Source: Egerieimonas sp900552095
GTDB taxonomy: Bacteria; Bacillota; Clostridia; Lachnospirales; Lachnospiraceae
Length of the DNA stretch: 64,000 nt
NCBI GenBank assembly: GCA_902469965.1
Contig: CABREP010000003.1
Span: 1 to 64,000 of the forward strand
Direction: 5' to 3'
The position numbers and the translations under genes are program-made. Positions 7,897 to 16,093 of this stretch are shown here, one piece after another (the stretch's first letter is position 1; every line of letters starts with the position of its first letter). Below the pieces are notes generated by a model. The model was given only the letters and a program-made list of their open reading frames with translations. It was not told where the DNA came from and ran no database searches.

Positions 7897-8361
7897 ATGG
7901 AGTGGTGGGCAATATTACTGATCATTCTGGCCATAGTGGCCGTCATTCTTGCCGTTCTTTACTTTGTCGGCAAAAGAATGCAGAAAAAGCAGGAGGCTCA
8001 GCAGGAACAGATCGAGGCTGCCAAGCAGACCGTATCTATGCTGATTATCGATAAAAAGCGTATGAAAATCAAAGAATCCGGTCTTCCTCAGATGGTGATC
8101 GATCAGACGCCAAAGCTGATGCGCCGGGCAAAGCTTCCCATTGTAAAAGCAAAAGTAGGTCCCAGGATCATGACCCTGGTTGCAGAAGAGCAAGTTTTCG
8201 ATATTCTCCCTGTTAAAAAGGAGATCAAAGCCACTGTCAGCGGCATTTATATTGTAGGCGCTAAAGGGCTGCGCGGAGCACTGACCCCGCCGCCGAAGAA
8301 ACCTGGCTTTTTCAAACGCATGAAAAATAAAATAACAGGTGCTGCCAACGGCGCACATTAA
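7897..8361 (+). CDS. Uncharacterised single-pass membrane protein
   Basis: A 154-residue protein I do not recognise as a named family. It has an N-terminal transmembrane helix (about residues 5-25, AILLIILAIVAVILAVLYFV), a short K/Q-rich coiled segment (28-45), then a conserved-looking globular part (SMLIIDKKRMKIKESGLP, GPRIMTLVAEEQVFDILPVKKEIKATVSGIYI). The basic C-terminus is KKPGFFKRMKNK. The topology suggests a cytoplasmic globular domain or a short stalk at the membrane. It has its own promoter and a strong terminator shared with secA on the other strand. Function is unknown. Confidence 0.75.
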   Translation: MEWWAILLIILAIVAVILAVLYFVGKRMQKKQEAQQEQIEAAKQTVSMLIIDKKRMKIKESGLPQMVIDQTPKLMRRAKLPIVKAKVGPRIMTLVAEEQVFDILPVKKEIKATVSGIYIVGAKGLRGALTPPPKKPGFFKRMKNKITGAANGAH

Positions 8362-8400
8362 AAAAGAGGCAATGTTTTCAGAACATTGCCTCTTTTTTAA
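8358..8400. terminator. Bidirectional terminator between the membrane protein gene and secA
   Basis: A perfect 19-bp stem (8358-8376 with 8382-8400) around the loop TTCAG, with A-run and T-run ends, serves both converging genes. Confidence 0.9.
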
Positions 8401-8403
8401 TGC

Positions 8404-10977
8404 TTACTGCACCGGTTTTCTTCCGCAACACTGTTTATATTTTTTTCCGCTTCCGCAGGGGCAGGGATCATTGGGATAGATCTTCTTGTCCGCTCTCTGC
8501 ACCGGTTTCTTCGGTCCGGTCTCATCCTTATTGGTTCCGGTCTCCTGCGCAACCTGTTCTCTCTCCGCTTTCTGCTCCACCCGGACGTGATACAGAAGGC
8601 GGATCGTATCCTGCTGGATCGAGCTGATCATTCCATCAAACATCTCATAGGCTGCCATCTTATACTCCACTTTGGGATCTCTCTGACCGTAAGCGGTAAG
8701 GCCGATTCCCTGACGGAGCTGATCCATATCGTCGATGTGATCCATCCATTTCTGATCGATCACTTTGAGAAGAATCACCCGCTCCAGCTCCCTTAAATGT
8801 TCCGGTTCCGGGAATTCTGTCTCTTTCATCTCATAAAGCTTCACCGCTTCTTCTTTTAACTTCTGCTTCAGCGTGTTTTTCTTCAGCCCCTCCACTCTGC
8901 CGGGCGTAAGAAGCTGCAGCGGAATAAGGGGAAGCAGTACCGAATTCAGCTCATGCAGATCCCAGTCTTCCGCATCTACATCATCACTGATACACATATC
9001 CACAGTATTGTCTACAATATCCGTGATCATTTTATAAATAGCATCCCGCATATTCTCTCCATCCAGAACACGGCGGCGCTCCTTGTAAATGATCTCCCTC
9101 TGCTCATTATTTACCTGATCGTAATCCAGCAGATTCTTACGGATTCCGTAGTTATTGCTCTCGATCTTCTTCTGCGCTTTCTCAATGGCTCCGGAGAGCA
9201 TCTTGTGCTCAATCTGCTCATCCTCCTCCACACCCAGATGCGTGAAGATCCCCATCAGCTTTTCAGAGCCGAACAGGCGAAGCAGATCATCCTCCAAGGA
9301 CAGATAAAAGCGGGATTCTCCCGGATCTCCCTGACGGCCGGAACGTCCGCGCAGCTGATTGTCAATACGTCTGGACTCATGACGTTCTGTACCGATGATC
9401 TTAAGTCCTCCGGCTGCTCTTGCCACTTCATCCAGCTTAATATCCGTACCACGGCCTGCCATATTGGTGGCAATAGTAACTGCCCCGGCCTGTCCGGCCT
9501 GCGCCACAATCTCCGCCTCCATCTCATGGAACTTGGCATTCAGTACGTTATGCTGGATTCCTTCCCGGCGCAGCATTCCGGAAAGCAGTTCAGAAGTATC
9601 AATATTGATCGTTCCCACCAGAACCGGCTGCTGTTTCTCATGCGCCTCTTTGATCGCCCGGACCACAGCGCGATACTTCTCTTTCTTTGTCATATAGACC
9701 GCGTCATCCAGATCCACACGGGCTACCGGCTTGTTGGTGGGAATCTCAATAACATCCATGCCGTAGATATCACGGAACTCCTGCTCCTCAGTAAGAGCCG
9801 TTCCTGTCATACCGCTCTTTTTCTCAAATTTATTAAAGAAATTCTGGAACGTAATCGTAGCCAGCGTCTTGCTCTCCCGGCGCACTTTCACATGTTCTTT
9901 GGCCTCGATCGCCTGATGAAGCCCGTCAGAATAGCGCCGCCCCGGCATAATACGGCCGGTAAATTCATCCACGATCAGAACCTGCTCATCCTTCACCACA
10001 TAGTCCTGATCCCGGAACATCAGATTATGGGCTCTCAGAGCCAGAATGATATTATGCTGAATCTCCAGATTCTCCGGATCTGCCAGGTTCTCAATGTGGA
10101 AGAAGTTCTCCACTTTCTTCACACCCTGCTCCGTCAGATTTACGATCTTGTCTTTCTCATTTACGATGAAATCCCCGGTCTCCGTGATCTCTTCACCCAT
10201 GATGGCTGCCATCTTGGTCATCTCACCGCTGGCCTCTCCTCTTTCCAGCTGTCTTGCCAGAATATCACAGACCTCATAAAGCTTGGTGGATTTTCCACTC
10301 TGGCCGGAAATAATAAGAGGCGTTCTGGCCTCATCGATCAGCACAGAATCCACTTCGTCGATGATCGCATAGTGAAGTCCTCTCTGAACCAGCTGCTCTT
10401 TATAAATCACCATGTTGTCACGCAGATAATCGAATCCCATCTCATTGTTGGTGACATAAGTAATATCGCAGTTATAAGCAGCCCGGCGCTCATCATTTTT
10501 CATGCTGTTGAGCACAACACCCACAGTCAGGCCCAGGAACTCATGTACTTTTCCCATCCACTCAGCATCACGGTGAGCCAGATAATCATTGACCGTTACA
10601 ATGTGTACTCCCTTGCCTTCCAGAGCGTTCAAATAAGCGGGAAGTGTGGATACCAGCGTCTTTCCTTCACCGGTACGCATCTCCGCGATTCGTCCCTGAT
10701 GAAGAATAATGCCGCCGATCAGCTGTACCCGGTAATGCTCCATATTAAGGACACGCTTGGCTGCCTCGCGGACAGTGGCAAATGCCTCCGGAAGAAGATC
10801 ATCCAGGGTCTCTCCCTTCCCCAGACGTTCCTTGAATTTTCTGGTCTGGTCTTTCAGCTCCTCATCACTCATCTGCTGCATCTGAGGACGGAGAGCTTCT
10901 ATCTTATCTACAGTACCTGCAATTCTCTTCAGCTCTCTTTGGCTGTGCGTGCCAAATAACTTTTCTGATAATTTCAT
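8404..10977 (-). CDS. secA: Preprotein translocase ATPase SecA
   Basis: The 857-residue motor of Sec secretion. Motifs in order: Walker A MRTGEGKT (about residue 100), DEVDSVLIDEARTPLIISG (Walker B/DEAD region), the preprotein cross-linking domain, EFTGRIMPGRRYSDGLHQAIEAKE, TITFQNFFNKFEKKSGMTGTA, IATNMAGRGTDIKL and GRQGDPGESRFYLSLEDDL. The C-terminus is the zinc-binding SEC-C tail PCPCGSGKKYKQCCG. Length is normal for a clostridial SecA. It is transcribed alone from TTGTTT/TATCAT just upstream and ends at a strong bidirectional hairpin. A long plus-strand open frame inside it is a shadow. Confidence 0.98.
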   Translation of the reverse strand: MKLSEKLFGTHSQRELKRIAGTVDKIEALRPQMQQMSDEELKDQTRKFKERLGKGETLDDLLPEAFATVREAAKRVLNMEHYRVQLIGGIILHQGRIAEMRTGEGKTLVSTLPAYLNALEGKGVHIVTVNDYLAHRDAEWMGKVHEFLGLTVGVVLNSMKNDERRAAYNCDITYVTNNEMGFDYLRDNMVIYKEQLVQRGLHYAIIDEVDSVLIDEARTPLIISGQSGKSTKLYEVCDILARQLERGEASGEMTKMAAIMGEEITETGDFIVNEKDKIVNLTEQGVKKVENFFHIENLADPENLEIQHNIILALRAHNLMFRDQDYVVKDEQVLIVDEFTGRIMPGRRYSDGLHQAIEAKEHVKVRRESKTLATITFQNFFNKFEKKSGMTGTALTEEQEFRDIYGMDVIEIPTNKPVARVDLDDAVYMTKKEKYRAVVRAIKEAHEKQQPVLVGTINIDTSELLSGMLRREGIQHNVLNAKFHEMEAEIVAQAGQAGAVTIATNMAGRGTDIKLDEVARAAGGLKIIGTERHESRRIDNQLRGRSGRQGDPGESRFYLSLEDDLLRLFGSEKLMGIFTHLGVEEDEQIEHKMLSGAIEKAQKKIESNNYGIRKNLLDYDQVNNEQREIIYKERRRVLDGENMRDAIYKMITDIVDNTVDMCISDDVDAEDWDLHELNSVLLPLIPLQLLTPGRVEGLKKNTLKQKLKEEAVKLYEMKETEFPEPEHLRELERVILLKVIDQKWMDHIDDMDQLRQGIGLTAYGQRDPKVEYKMAAYEMFDGMISSIQQDTIRLLYHVRVEQKAEREQVAQETGTNKDETGPKKPVQRADKKIYPNDPCPCGSGKKYKQCCGRKPVQ

Positions 10978-11023
10978 TTTATGCTTACTCCTGCATTCTA
11001 TAAAAATTCACAATATCAGTACT

Positions 11024-11052
11024 ATGATAGCACTTTTACAGGGACAAAACAA
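11024..11052 (-). promoter_or_regulatory. Promoter of secA
   Basis: Minus-strand TTGTTT (11047-11052) and TATCAT (11024-11029) with a 17-base spacer, about 45 bases before the ATG. Confidence 0.55.
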
Positions 11053-11064
11053 TACTTTCCATAA

Positions 11065-11094
11065 AGAAAAGGCCGCCTTCCGGCGGCCTTTTCT
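11065..11094. terminator. Terminator of hpf
   Basis: GGCCGCC (11071-11077) and GGCGGCC (11082-11088) around TTCC, extended by AGAAAA/TTTTCT. On the minus strand it follows the hpf stop codon. Confidence 0.9.
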
Positions 11095-11115
11095 GTTCTC
11101 CTGTCTGATCCTTTT

Positions 11116-11643
11116 TCAGAACTCCGGCTCGATCAGGCCGTAAGCTCCGTCTTTTCTCTTATAAACTACATTTACCTGCTCTGTTTCCGCATTATAGAAT
11201 ACAAAGAAGTTGTGCCCCAGAAGTTCCATCTGTACACAGGCATCCTCGGGATACATGGGTTTTATGCCAAAACGTTTGGTACGGATGATCTTAACTTCCT
11301 CATCCTCCACAAACTCATTTTCCAGAAAAGCCTTCTGGAAATTGCTGCCCTCCTGCTGCTTATCCACAATCTTATTTTTATACTTGCGAAGCTGCCGCTC
11401 AATAACCTCCTCTACCAGGTCGATCGATACATACATATCGCTGCTGACCTGCTCAGACCGAATGATGTTTCCTTTTACCGGTATCGTCACCTCGATCTTC
11501 TGTCTTTCCTTCTCAACGCTGAGCGTTACATGGATTTCCGTATCGGAAGTAAAATATTTCTCCAGTTTTCCCAGCTTGTCCTGTACTGCACTGCGGAGTC
11601 CCTCTGTCACATCAATATTCTTGCCGCTGATAATAAATTTCAT
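11116..11643 (-). CDS. hpf: Long-form ribosome hibernation promoting factor
   Basis: The 175-residue long HPF of Gram-positives, which binds the 30S decoding region and dimerises ribosomes into inactive 100S particles in slow growth. The N-terminal domain (about 1-100) starts MKFIISGKNIDVTEGLRSAVQDKLGKLEKYF. The C-terminal dimerisation domain (about 118-175) contains RTKRFGIKPMYPEDACVQMELLGHNFFVFYNAET and GLIEPEF. The separating linker is charged. It is a single-gene unit with a good sigma-A promoter and a strong terminator, adjacent to secA as in many Firmicutes. Confidence 0.96.
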   Translation of the reverse strand: MKFIISGKNIDVTEGLRSAVQDKLGKLEKYFTSDTEIHVTLSVEKERQKIEVTIPVKGNIIRSEQVSSDMYVSIDLVEEVIERQLRKYKNKIVDKQQEGSNFQKAFLENEFVEDEEVKIIRTKRFGIKPMYPEDACVQMELLGHNFFVFYNAETEQVNVVYKRKDGAYGLIEPEF

Positions 11644-11704
11644 GCCGTCAACCCCTTTGTTCTAAATTTTATCGGAAACGTCACAGCCTCCGGTAAGTAA
11701 CTAT

Positions 11705-11733
11705 ATTATACCAATAATTAGATTGTTTTTCAA
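11705..11733 (-). promoter_or_regulatory. Promoter of hpf
   Basis: Minus-strand TTGAAA (11728-11733) and TATAAT (11705-11710), 17-base spacer. Confidence 0.75.
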
Positions 11734-11759
11734 TAGATTCCCTATGTTTCTGAAAATTT

Positions 11760-12539
11760 TTAGATATTTCTACAAAATTTTAGAATTTCTTCATACTTCA
11801 TAGGGCCGCCGAAAAGATCCAGCGCACTGCCCACAGTCACGTCCACCCTCCCCTTTCCTTCTCTTTCCAACAGCTCCAGATCTGCAAAGCTCCCCACCCC
11901 TCCGGCATAGGTAACAGGCTTTCCTTCCAGCTCTCCCAGGATCCGCACCAGTTCTGTCTCAATACCGGAAGCCTTTCCCTCTACATCCACCGCATGAACC
12001 AGAAACTCATCGCAGTGCCCGGAAAGTTCCAGCAAAGTCTCTTCTGTAACAGGAGTGTCTGTAAATTTCTGCCAGCGATCTGTCACAATGTAGTACTGCC
12101 CATCCCTCTTTCTGCAGCTCAGATCCAGAACCAGATTCTCCCTGCCCGCACTTTTCTCAAGCCGTTCCAGATTCTCCCAGGAAATCCGTCCATCCCGAAA
12201 CACATAAGAAGTTACGATCACATGGCTGGCACCGGCCTGCAGATACTCCCCGGCATTTTCCGGCCGGATTCCTCCTCCGATCTGCAGTCCGCCCGGATAT
12301 TCCGCCAGCGCCTTCATCGCCTGCTCCTTCGTCGCCTGAAAATAGGGAGAGGTCTCAGGATTTAATAAAATAATATGCCCGCCCTTTACCTTTGATTCCC
12401 TGTAAAATCTGGCATAAAAGCCCGCATCCTGCCCTGAAACAAAATTTTCCCTCACCTTCCCCTTCTCTTCCTGCAGACTCCCGCCCACAATCTGTTTCAC
12501 CTGTCCGTTATGTATATCTATACAAGGTCGAAATCTCAT
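11760..12539 (-). CDS. hisA: Eukaryotic-type HisA (ProFAR isomerase)
   Basis: A 259-residue TIM-barrel enzyme of the eukaryote-like HisA branch, which isomerises ProFAR to PRFAR in histidine synthesis. Key segments are FRPCIDIHNGQVKQIVGG with the first catalytic Asp, GGLQIGGGIRPENAGEYL with phosphate-binding GGGI, DLSCRKRDGQYYIVTDRWQK, LVHAVDVEGKASGI with the second Asp, and TYAGGVGSFADLELL. I chose the ATG at 12539 because MRFRPCID is the family N-terminus and AAGGAAG lies upstream; the longer frame to 12641 adds 34 unrelated residues. No other his genes are adjacent, so it is an orphan here. Confidence 0.85.
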   Translation of the reverse strand: MRFRPCIDIHNGQVKQIVGGSLQEEKGKVRENFVSGQDAGFYARFYRESKVKGGHIILLNPETSPYFQATKEQAMKALAEYPGGLQIGGGIRPENAGEYLQAGASHVIVTSYVFRDGRISWENLERLEKSAGRENLVLDLSCRKRDGQYYIVTDRWQKFTDTPVTEETLLELSGHCDEFLVHAVDVEGKASGIETELVRILGELEGKPVTYAGGVGSFADLELLEREGKGRVDVTVGSALDLFGGPMKYEEILKFCRNI

Positions 12540-12616
12540 ATACTCTTCCTTTTCCCTTCTGTTTTTTTCATGGTAACTCTTTTTTCTCCCGACGTCAAAC
12601 AGACGATCAGAAGAAA

Positions 12617-12666
12617 AACACAGGATATCTGCAGATTCCATTCAAAACCTGTAAGTATCCTGTGTT
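12617..12666 (-). terminator. Terminator of the repeat lipoprotein gene
   Basis: Arms at 12617-12627 and 12656-12666 (11 bp, AACACAGGATA type) with a T-rich tail on the minus strand, nine bases after the lipoprotein stop. Confidence 0.7.
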
Positions 12667-12674
12667 CCGCAAAA

Positions 12675-13121
12675 CTACCGGCGTTCCTGACTGCCTGCCT
12701 CTCCGGTTCCGTCCGCTGCGCGCTCCATGCCGTCTCCCACATCCTCAGCTGCATTTCCAATGCCTTCCCCGGCATCCCGGACCGCGTTTCCGACGCCATC
12801 GCCCACATCTTCGATCACATCACCTGCGCCGTCTCCCAGATCTTCCACCGCATTTCCTGCACCGTCTCCTGCATCTTCCATGCCGTCTCCCACAACGCCA
12901 TTGCCTTCTGTATTATTATTCTTCTCATTGTTCGTTTTTTCATCTTTTTTCTTGTCCTGTGAATTTCCGTCCTTCTCTTTTTTATCCTTATCTTCCCGGT
13001 CTGAGCCTTCTGTTACACTGTTGTTATTACTCTTTCCATTTCTGTCTCCGCAGCCCGCAGATACGCAAAGTACCACTCCCAGAGCACACACTGTCATCAA
13101 AATCCTGAATCGCTTCATCAT
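12675..13121 (-). CDS. Lipoprotein with degenerate acidic/glycine repeats
   Basis: A 148-residue protein with a lipoprotein signal (lipobox SAGC, Cys about residue 24). A strongly polar region rich in D, K, N and E follows (about 30-80), then about seven copies of a roughly eight-residue repeat of the type GDGxGNAxED or GDGAGDVIED (about 85-140). The repeat period and alternating hydrophobic residues suggest an amphipathic helix or surface coil. I know no function. The start at 13121 (ATGATGAAG) is chosen for the AAGGAG site 6-7 bases upstream; the longer frame adds 14 non-conserved residues. It has its own terminator. Confidence 0.7.
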   Translation of the reverse strand: MMKRFRILMTVCALGVVLCVSAGCGDRNGKSNNNSVTEGSDREDKDKKEKDGNSQDKKKDEKTNNEKNNNTEGNGVVGDGMEDAGDGAGNAVEDLGDGAGDVIEDVGDGVGNAVRDAGEGIGNAAEDVGDGMERAADGTGEAGSQERR

Positions 13122-13201
13122 CTCTTCTCTCCTTTTCAAAGCTTTTACTGCTACTATGCTCACAGGAAAAGAATTTTATTCAGTTTTTGAACATTTTTGA
13201 A

Positions 13202-13230
13202 TTGACAAGTCCTGTCGGAATCACTATAAT
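13202..13230 (+). promoter_or_regulatory. Strong promoter of the peptide-scavenging operon
   Basis: Consensus TTGACA (13202-13207) and TATAAT (13225-13230) with a 17-base spacer. Confidence 0.85.
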
Positions 13231-13310
13231 CAAGGTAAATTGTACAAAAAAATCGCAGAATCCATTTCTATTTTGTCTAATATATCTGTTCTGTCAGGAT
13301 GTTGCAAAGC

Positions 13311-13371
13311 CAGTTGACCCGAGCGGTATAGACGCTTGCGTCAGCTGTTTTTTTGTTTTCAGGCCAGCTGA
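13311..13371 (+). promoter_or_regulatory. Attenuator-like leader with competing hairpins
   Basis: CAGTTGAC (13311-13318) pairs with GTCAGCTG (13340-13347), extended by an inner CGAGCG/CGCTTG stem, and is followed by TTTTTTTG: an intrinsic terminator inside the leader. The same GTCAGCTG is perfectly complementary to CAGCTGAC just downstream (about 13364-13371), giving an alternative hairpin that would break the terminator. The effector is unknown. This and the promoter account for the 13,122-13,463 gap. Confidence 0.6.
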
Positions 13372-13463
13372 CAAAAGGCAGACCGGGACAAGCGAAATTC
13401 TTCTGCAGTCCCTGGAGAGGGACCAAAATCATTACTACATTTCCAAAAACAAAGGAGAAAACT

Positions 13464-14651
13464 ATGGTTATTACAAACGGTTTTACTTACATGGCATTTC
13501 TGATGTTTCTGGGCGGCGGTCTGCTGGCGCTGCAGAAATACGCAAAGTGGAAAATCTTCAATCTGATTCCCCCTCTTGTATGGGTGTACGTCCTGAACAT
13601 GGTTTTCTGCACCATCGGACTTTATAACTCCGAAGGTGTGGCTGCCACCTACAGTGCTTTGAAGAACAATCTTCTTTACGCCATGATCTTCGTCATGCTG
13701 CTGCGCTGCAACTTCCGCAAGCTGGGAAAATTGGGCGGCCGCATGATCGCCATTTTCCTTGGATGTTCTCTCACCCTTGCCGTCGGCTTCTTCATCGGCT
13801 TCCCCCTGTTTGCCAACGTGCTGGGAGGCACAAGCAAGACCTGGGCAGCCGTAGCCGCTCTGTATGCATCCTGGGTCGGAGGTTCCGCCAACATGGCCGC
13901 CATGCAGGCAGCTCTTCCCGTAGACGCCGGCGCCTACAGCTGTGCTCTGGCTCTTGATACCGTATGTTATTCCGTATGGATCGCCCTGCTTCTGCTGGCA
14001 GTCCGCTATGCAAAGAAGTGGAACTCTGCCGTAAAAGCTGACACCTCCAAACTGGACGCCGTTGCAGAAGCTGCCAACGCAGAAGTTGATAAAGAAAGTA
14101 AAAAAGCAACCTCTACAGACTGGATCTTCCTGATCGGCATCTCACTTATGGTTTCCGCCCTGTCCCAGATCGTCGGCGCCGCTATCAGCAAGGGTCTGGC
14201 TTCCATGGGGCTGACCATGTTCGACGCCGGTACCTGTACCACACTGTTCGTGACCATCTTAGGTCTTATCTGTGCATTAACCCCCCTGGGCAAGCTTCCG
14301 GCAGTGGAGGACGTATCCAACCTGTACCTGTATGCGGTCATCTCCCTGCTGGCATCCACTGCAAGCCTGGCCGATCTGATCTCCGCACCCATGTGGGTAG
14401 TGTACGGTCTCTTCGTGCTGGTACTGCATGTTGTCCTTATGTTCCTTCTGTCCAAACTGTTCCGCTGGGATCTGTGCATGGTATCCACCGCTTCTCTGGC
14501 CAATATCGGAGGCTCTGCCTCCGCACCCATTGTAGCTACCGCCTATAACCCGTCTTTCGCCGGAATCGGCGTTCTGATGGGGGTTCTGGGAGCAGCCATA
14601 GGAAATTTCCTGGGTCTTGGAATGGGCGCCCTGCTGCAGATGTTTGTCTAG
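13464..14651 (+). CDS. DUF819-family membrane transporter
   Basis: A 395-residue, highly hydrophobic protein of the DUF819 (YjcL-like) family, with about 10-12 predicted membrane helices. Family features include VIAxxxG-type glycine-rich helices: ALYASWVGGSANMAAMQ (about 125-141), ALALDTVCYSVWIALL, and near the end SLANIGGSASAPIVATAYNPSFAGIGVLMGVLGAAIGN. The two GGSAN/GGSAS repeats mirror each other, consistent with an inverted-repeat transporter fold. The start at 13464 follows AAAGGAG; the longer upstream frame lies inside the leader. As first gene of a dipeptide-processing operon it may import a dipeptide or muropeptide, which is inference from context. Confidence 0.8.
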   Translation: MVITNGFTYMAFLMFLGGGLLALQKYAKWKIFNLIPPLVWVYVLNMVFCTIGLYNSEGVAATYSALKNNLLYAMIFVMLLRCNFRKLGKLGGRMIAIFLGCSLTLAVGFFIGFPLFANVLGGTSKTWAAVAALYASWVGGSANMAAMQAALPVDAGAYSCALALDTVCYSVWIALLLLAVRYAKKWNSAVKADTSKLDAVAEAANAEVDKESKKATSTDWIFLIGISLMVSALSQIVGAAISKGLASMGLTMFDAGTCTTLFVTILGLICALTPLGKLPAVEDVSNLYLYAVISLLASTASLADLISAPMWVVYGLFVLVLHVVLMFLLSKLFRWDLCMVSTASLANIGGSASAPIVATAYNPSFAGIGVLMGVLGAAIGNFLGLGMGALLQMFV

Positions 14652-14666
14652 AAAGGATAATGTCAT

Positions 14667-16079
14667 ATGAACAATGCAGATCAGATCTTCACAGATATGA
14701 ATGAAAACTTTCGCTATCTTCATATGGGACTTCCGGAGGATATTCTCCGCCGGAAGCTCTCCGGAGATTTCAAAGGCGCTCTGCGCCTGATCGACCGGCG
14801 CCTGGCAGACCCGAAAATCCCTCAGGCAATGAAACATTCCCTTACCGCCCATCGCGAGATCATCTGCCGCCTTCCCGCTGATTACCCCTTCACCCGGGAA
14901 GAAGCACTTGCCCGCGTGCGGGAACATATTCCGGACTTTACAGAAGCTGAATTTGACGAGCGGGTAGAAGCCGGAAAAATCGGATGGATCTGCAGCGAAA
15001 ACGGTGTGCGCTATTTTATCCGCTTTTTTGAGACACTGTGCAAGACAGAACCCGCCTTCGGCGTACGGGCAGGCGTTACTCTGCCGGGTGCTGAAAGTGC
15101 CGGAAAAAGCGCCGGAAAAGAAACGTATCAGGAATACTGCATCCGCCGGATGAAAGAAGAAGGAAGCTGCAGCTGCCGGATCCGGGTTCGCTCCACCATG
15201 CGCATCAAAGACGAAGTATTTGTTCCCGGCATGAAAGTCCGGGCTCATCTGCCCATTCCCGCAGAATGCCCGGAACAGACAGATATCGTTCTGGAGGAAA
15301 TTTCTCCCGCAGGCGGCCAGGCTGCCCCCGGAGACGCTCCTCAGCGCACCGTCTTCTGGGAGAAAACCCTGATGGAAAATGAAACCTTCACGGTTCAGTA
15401 TTCCTACATCCGAAAAGCAGTGTACCATGACACGGACAGGCTGACTCCCGATCCGGTTCAGCCGGACTTCTTCACGCAGGAAGAGGCGCCTCATATTGTT
15501 TTTACTCCGTATATCCGGGAACTGACAGAAAAACTGACAAAGGGAATAGATTCTCCTCTTGAAAAAGCCCGCAGATTCTACGATTTTATCACCAAAAATA
15601 TGACCTACACCTTCATGCCGTCCTATTTTGTCCTGGATAATATCGCTGAGAACTGTGCCCGCAACTTCACCGGAGACTGCGGCGTATTTGCCCTTCTCTT
15701 CCTGACTCTGTGCCGCTGCGCGGGAATTCCCGCACGCTGGCAGAGTGGTATGGCTACAGAGCCGGCTTTCTGCGGCTGCCACGACTGGGCGCAGTTTTAT
15801 ATCGCGCCTTACGGATGGCTCTATGCAGATCCTTCCTACGGTCTGGCTGCTGTCCGGGCCGGCAAGGAAGAACGCCGTCAATTCTATTTCGGCAATCTGG
15901 AACCCTGCCGTATGGCTGCCAACCATGCTTTTCAGGCTCCTTTCACCGAAGGGAAAAAGTTCTGGCGGGCCGATCCCTATGACAACCAGGTAGGTGAGAT
16001 TGAACTGGAAAACCGCGGTCTGCGCTATGATGAATATGAGCGGGACAAACAGGTTCTCCTGTGTGAGGATCTGAAATAA
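14667..16079 (+). CDS. Transglutaminase-like cysteine peptidase superfamily protein
   Basis: A 470-residue cytoplasmic protein (no signal peptide). The C-terminal half carries the transglutaminase-like core: NFTGDCGVFALLFLTLCRCAGIPARW with the nucleophilic Cys (about residue 337), CHDWAQFYIAPYGW with the His, and YADPSYG with the Asp. The N-terminal about 200 residues are helical and unassigned. Such domains often hydrolyse or transfer peptide amides. It follows the transporter gene by 15 bases and precedes an M20 dipeptidase, so cleaving imported peptides is a reasonable inference. It is not a lasso-peptide B2 protease: it is larger and lies far from the PqqD gene. Confidence 0.75.
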   Translation: MNNADQIFTDMNENFRYLHMGLPEDILRRKLSGDFKGALRLIDRRLADPKIPQAMKHSLTAHREIICRLPADYPFTREEALARVREHIPDFTEAEFDERVEAGKIGWICSENGVRYFIRFFETLCKTEPAFGVRAGVTLPGAESAGKSAGKETYQEYCIRRMKEEGSCSCRIRVRSTMRIKDEVFVPGMKVRAHLPIPAECPEQTDIVLEEISPAGGQAAPGDAPQRTVFWEKTLMENETFTVQYSYIRKAVYHDTDRLTPDPVQPDFFTQEEAPHIVFTPYIRELTEKLTKGIDSPLEKARRFYDFITKNMTYTFMPSYFVLDNIAENCARNFTGDCGVFALLFLTLCRCAGIPARWQSGMATEPAFCGCHDWAQFYIAPYGWLYADPSYGLAAVRAGKEERRQFYFGNLEPCRMAANHAFQAPFTEGKKFWRADPYDNQVGEIELENRGLRYDEYERDKQVLLCEDLK

Positions 16080-16093
16080 GGAGGCGTATCTTA

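Noticed and set aside
8953..10959. 668-residue plus-strand open frame
   Set aside because: It runs antisense through secA, has no ribosome site or family motifs, and arises from codon bias.
14277..15926. 549-residue minus-strand open frame
   Set aside because: Antisense to the DUF819 and transglutaminase genes; composition is that of a shadow frame.
14667..16079. Transglutaminase-like protein as the missing lasso B2 protease
   Set aside because: It is three times too long, lies 10 kb away and belongs to a dipeptide operon on the other strand.
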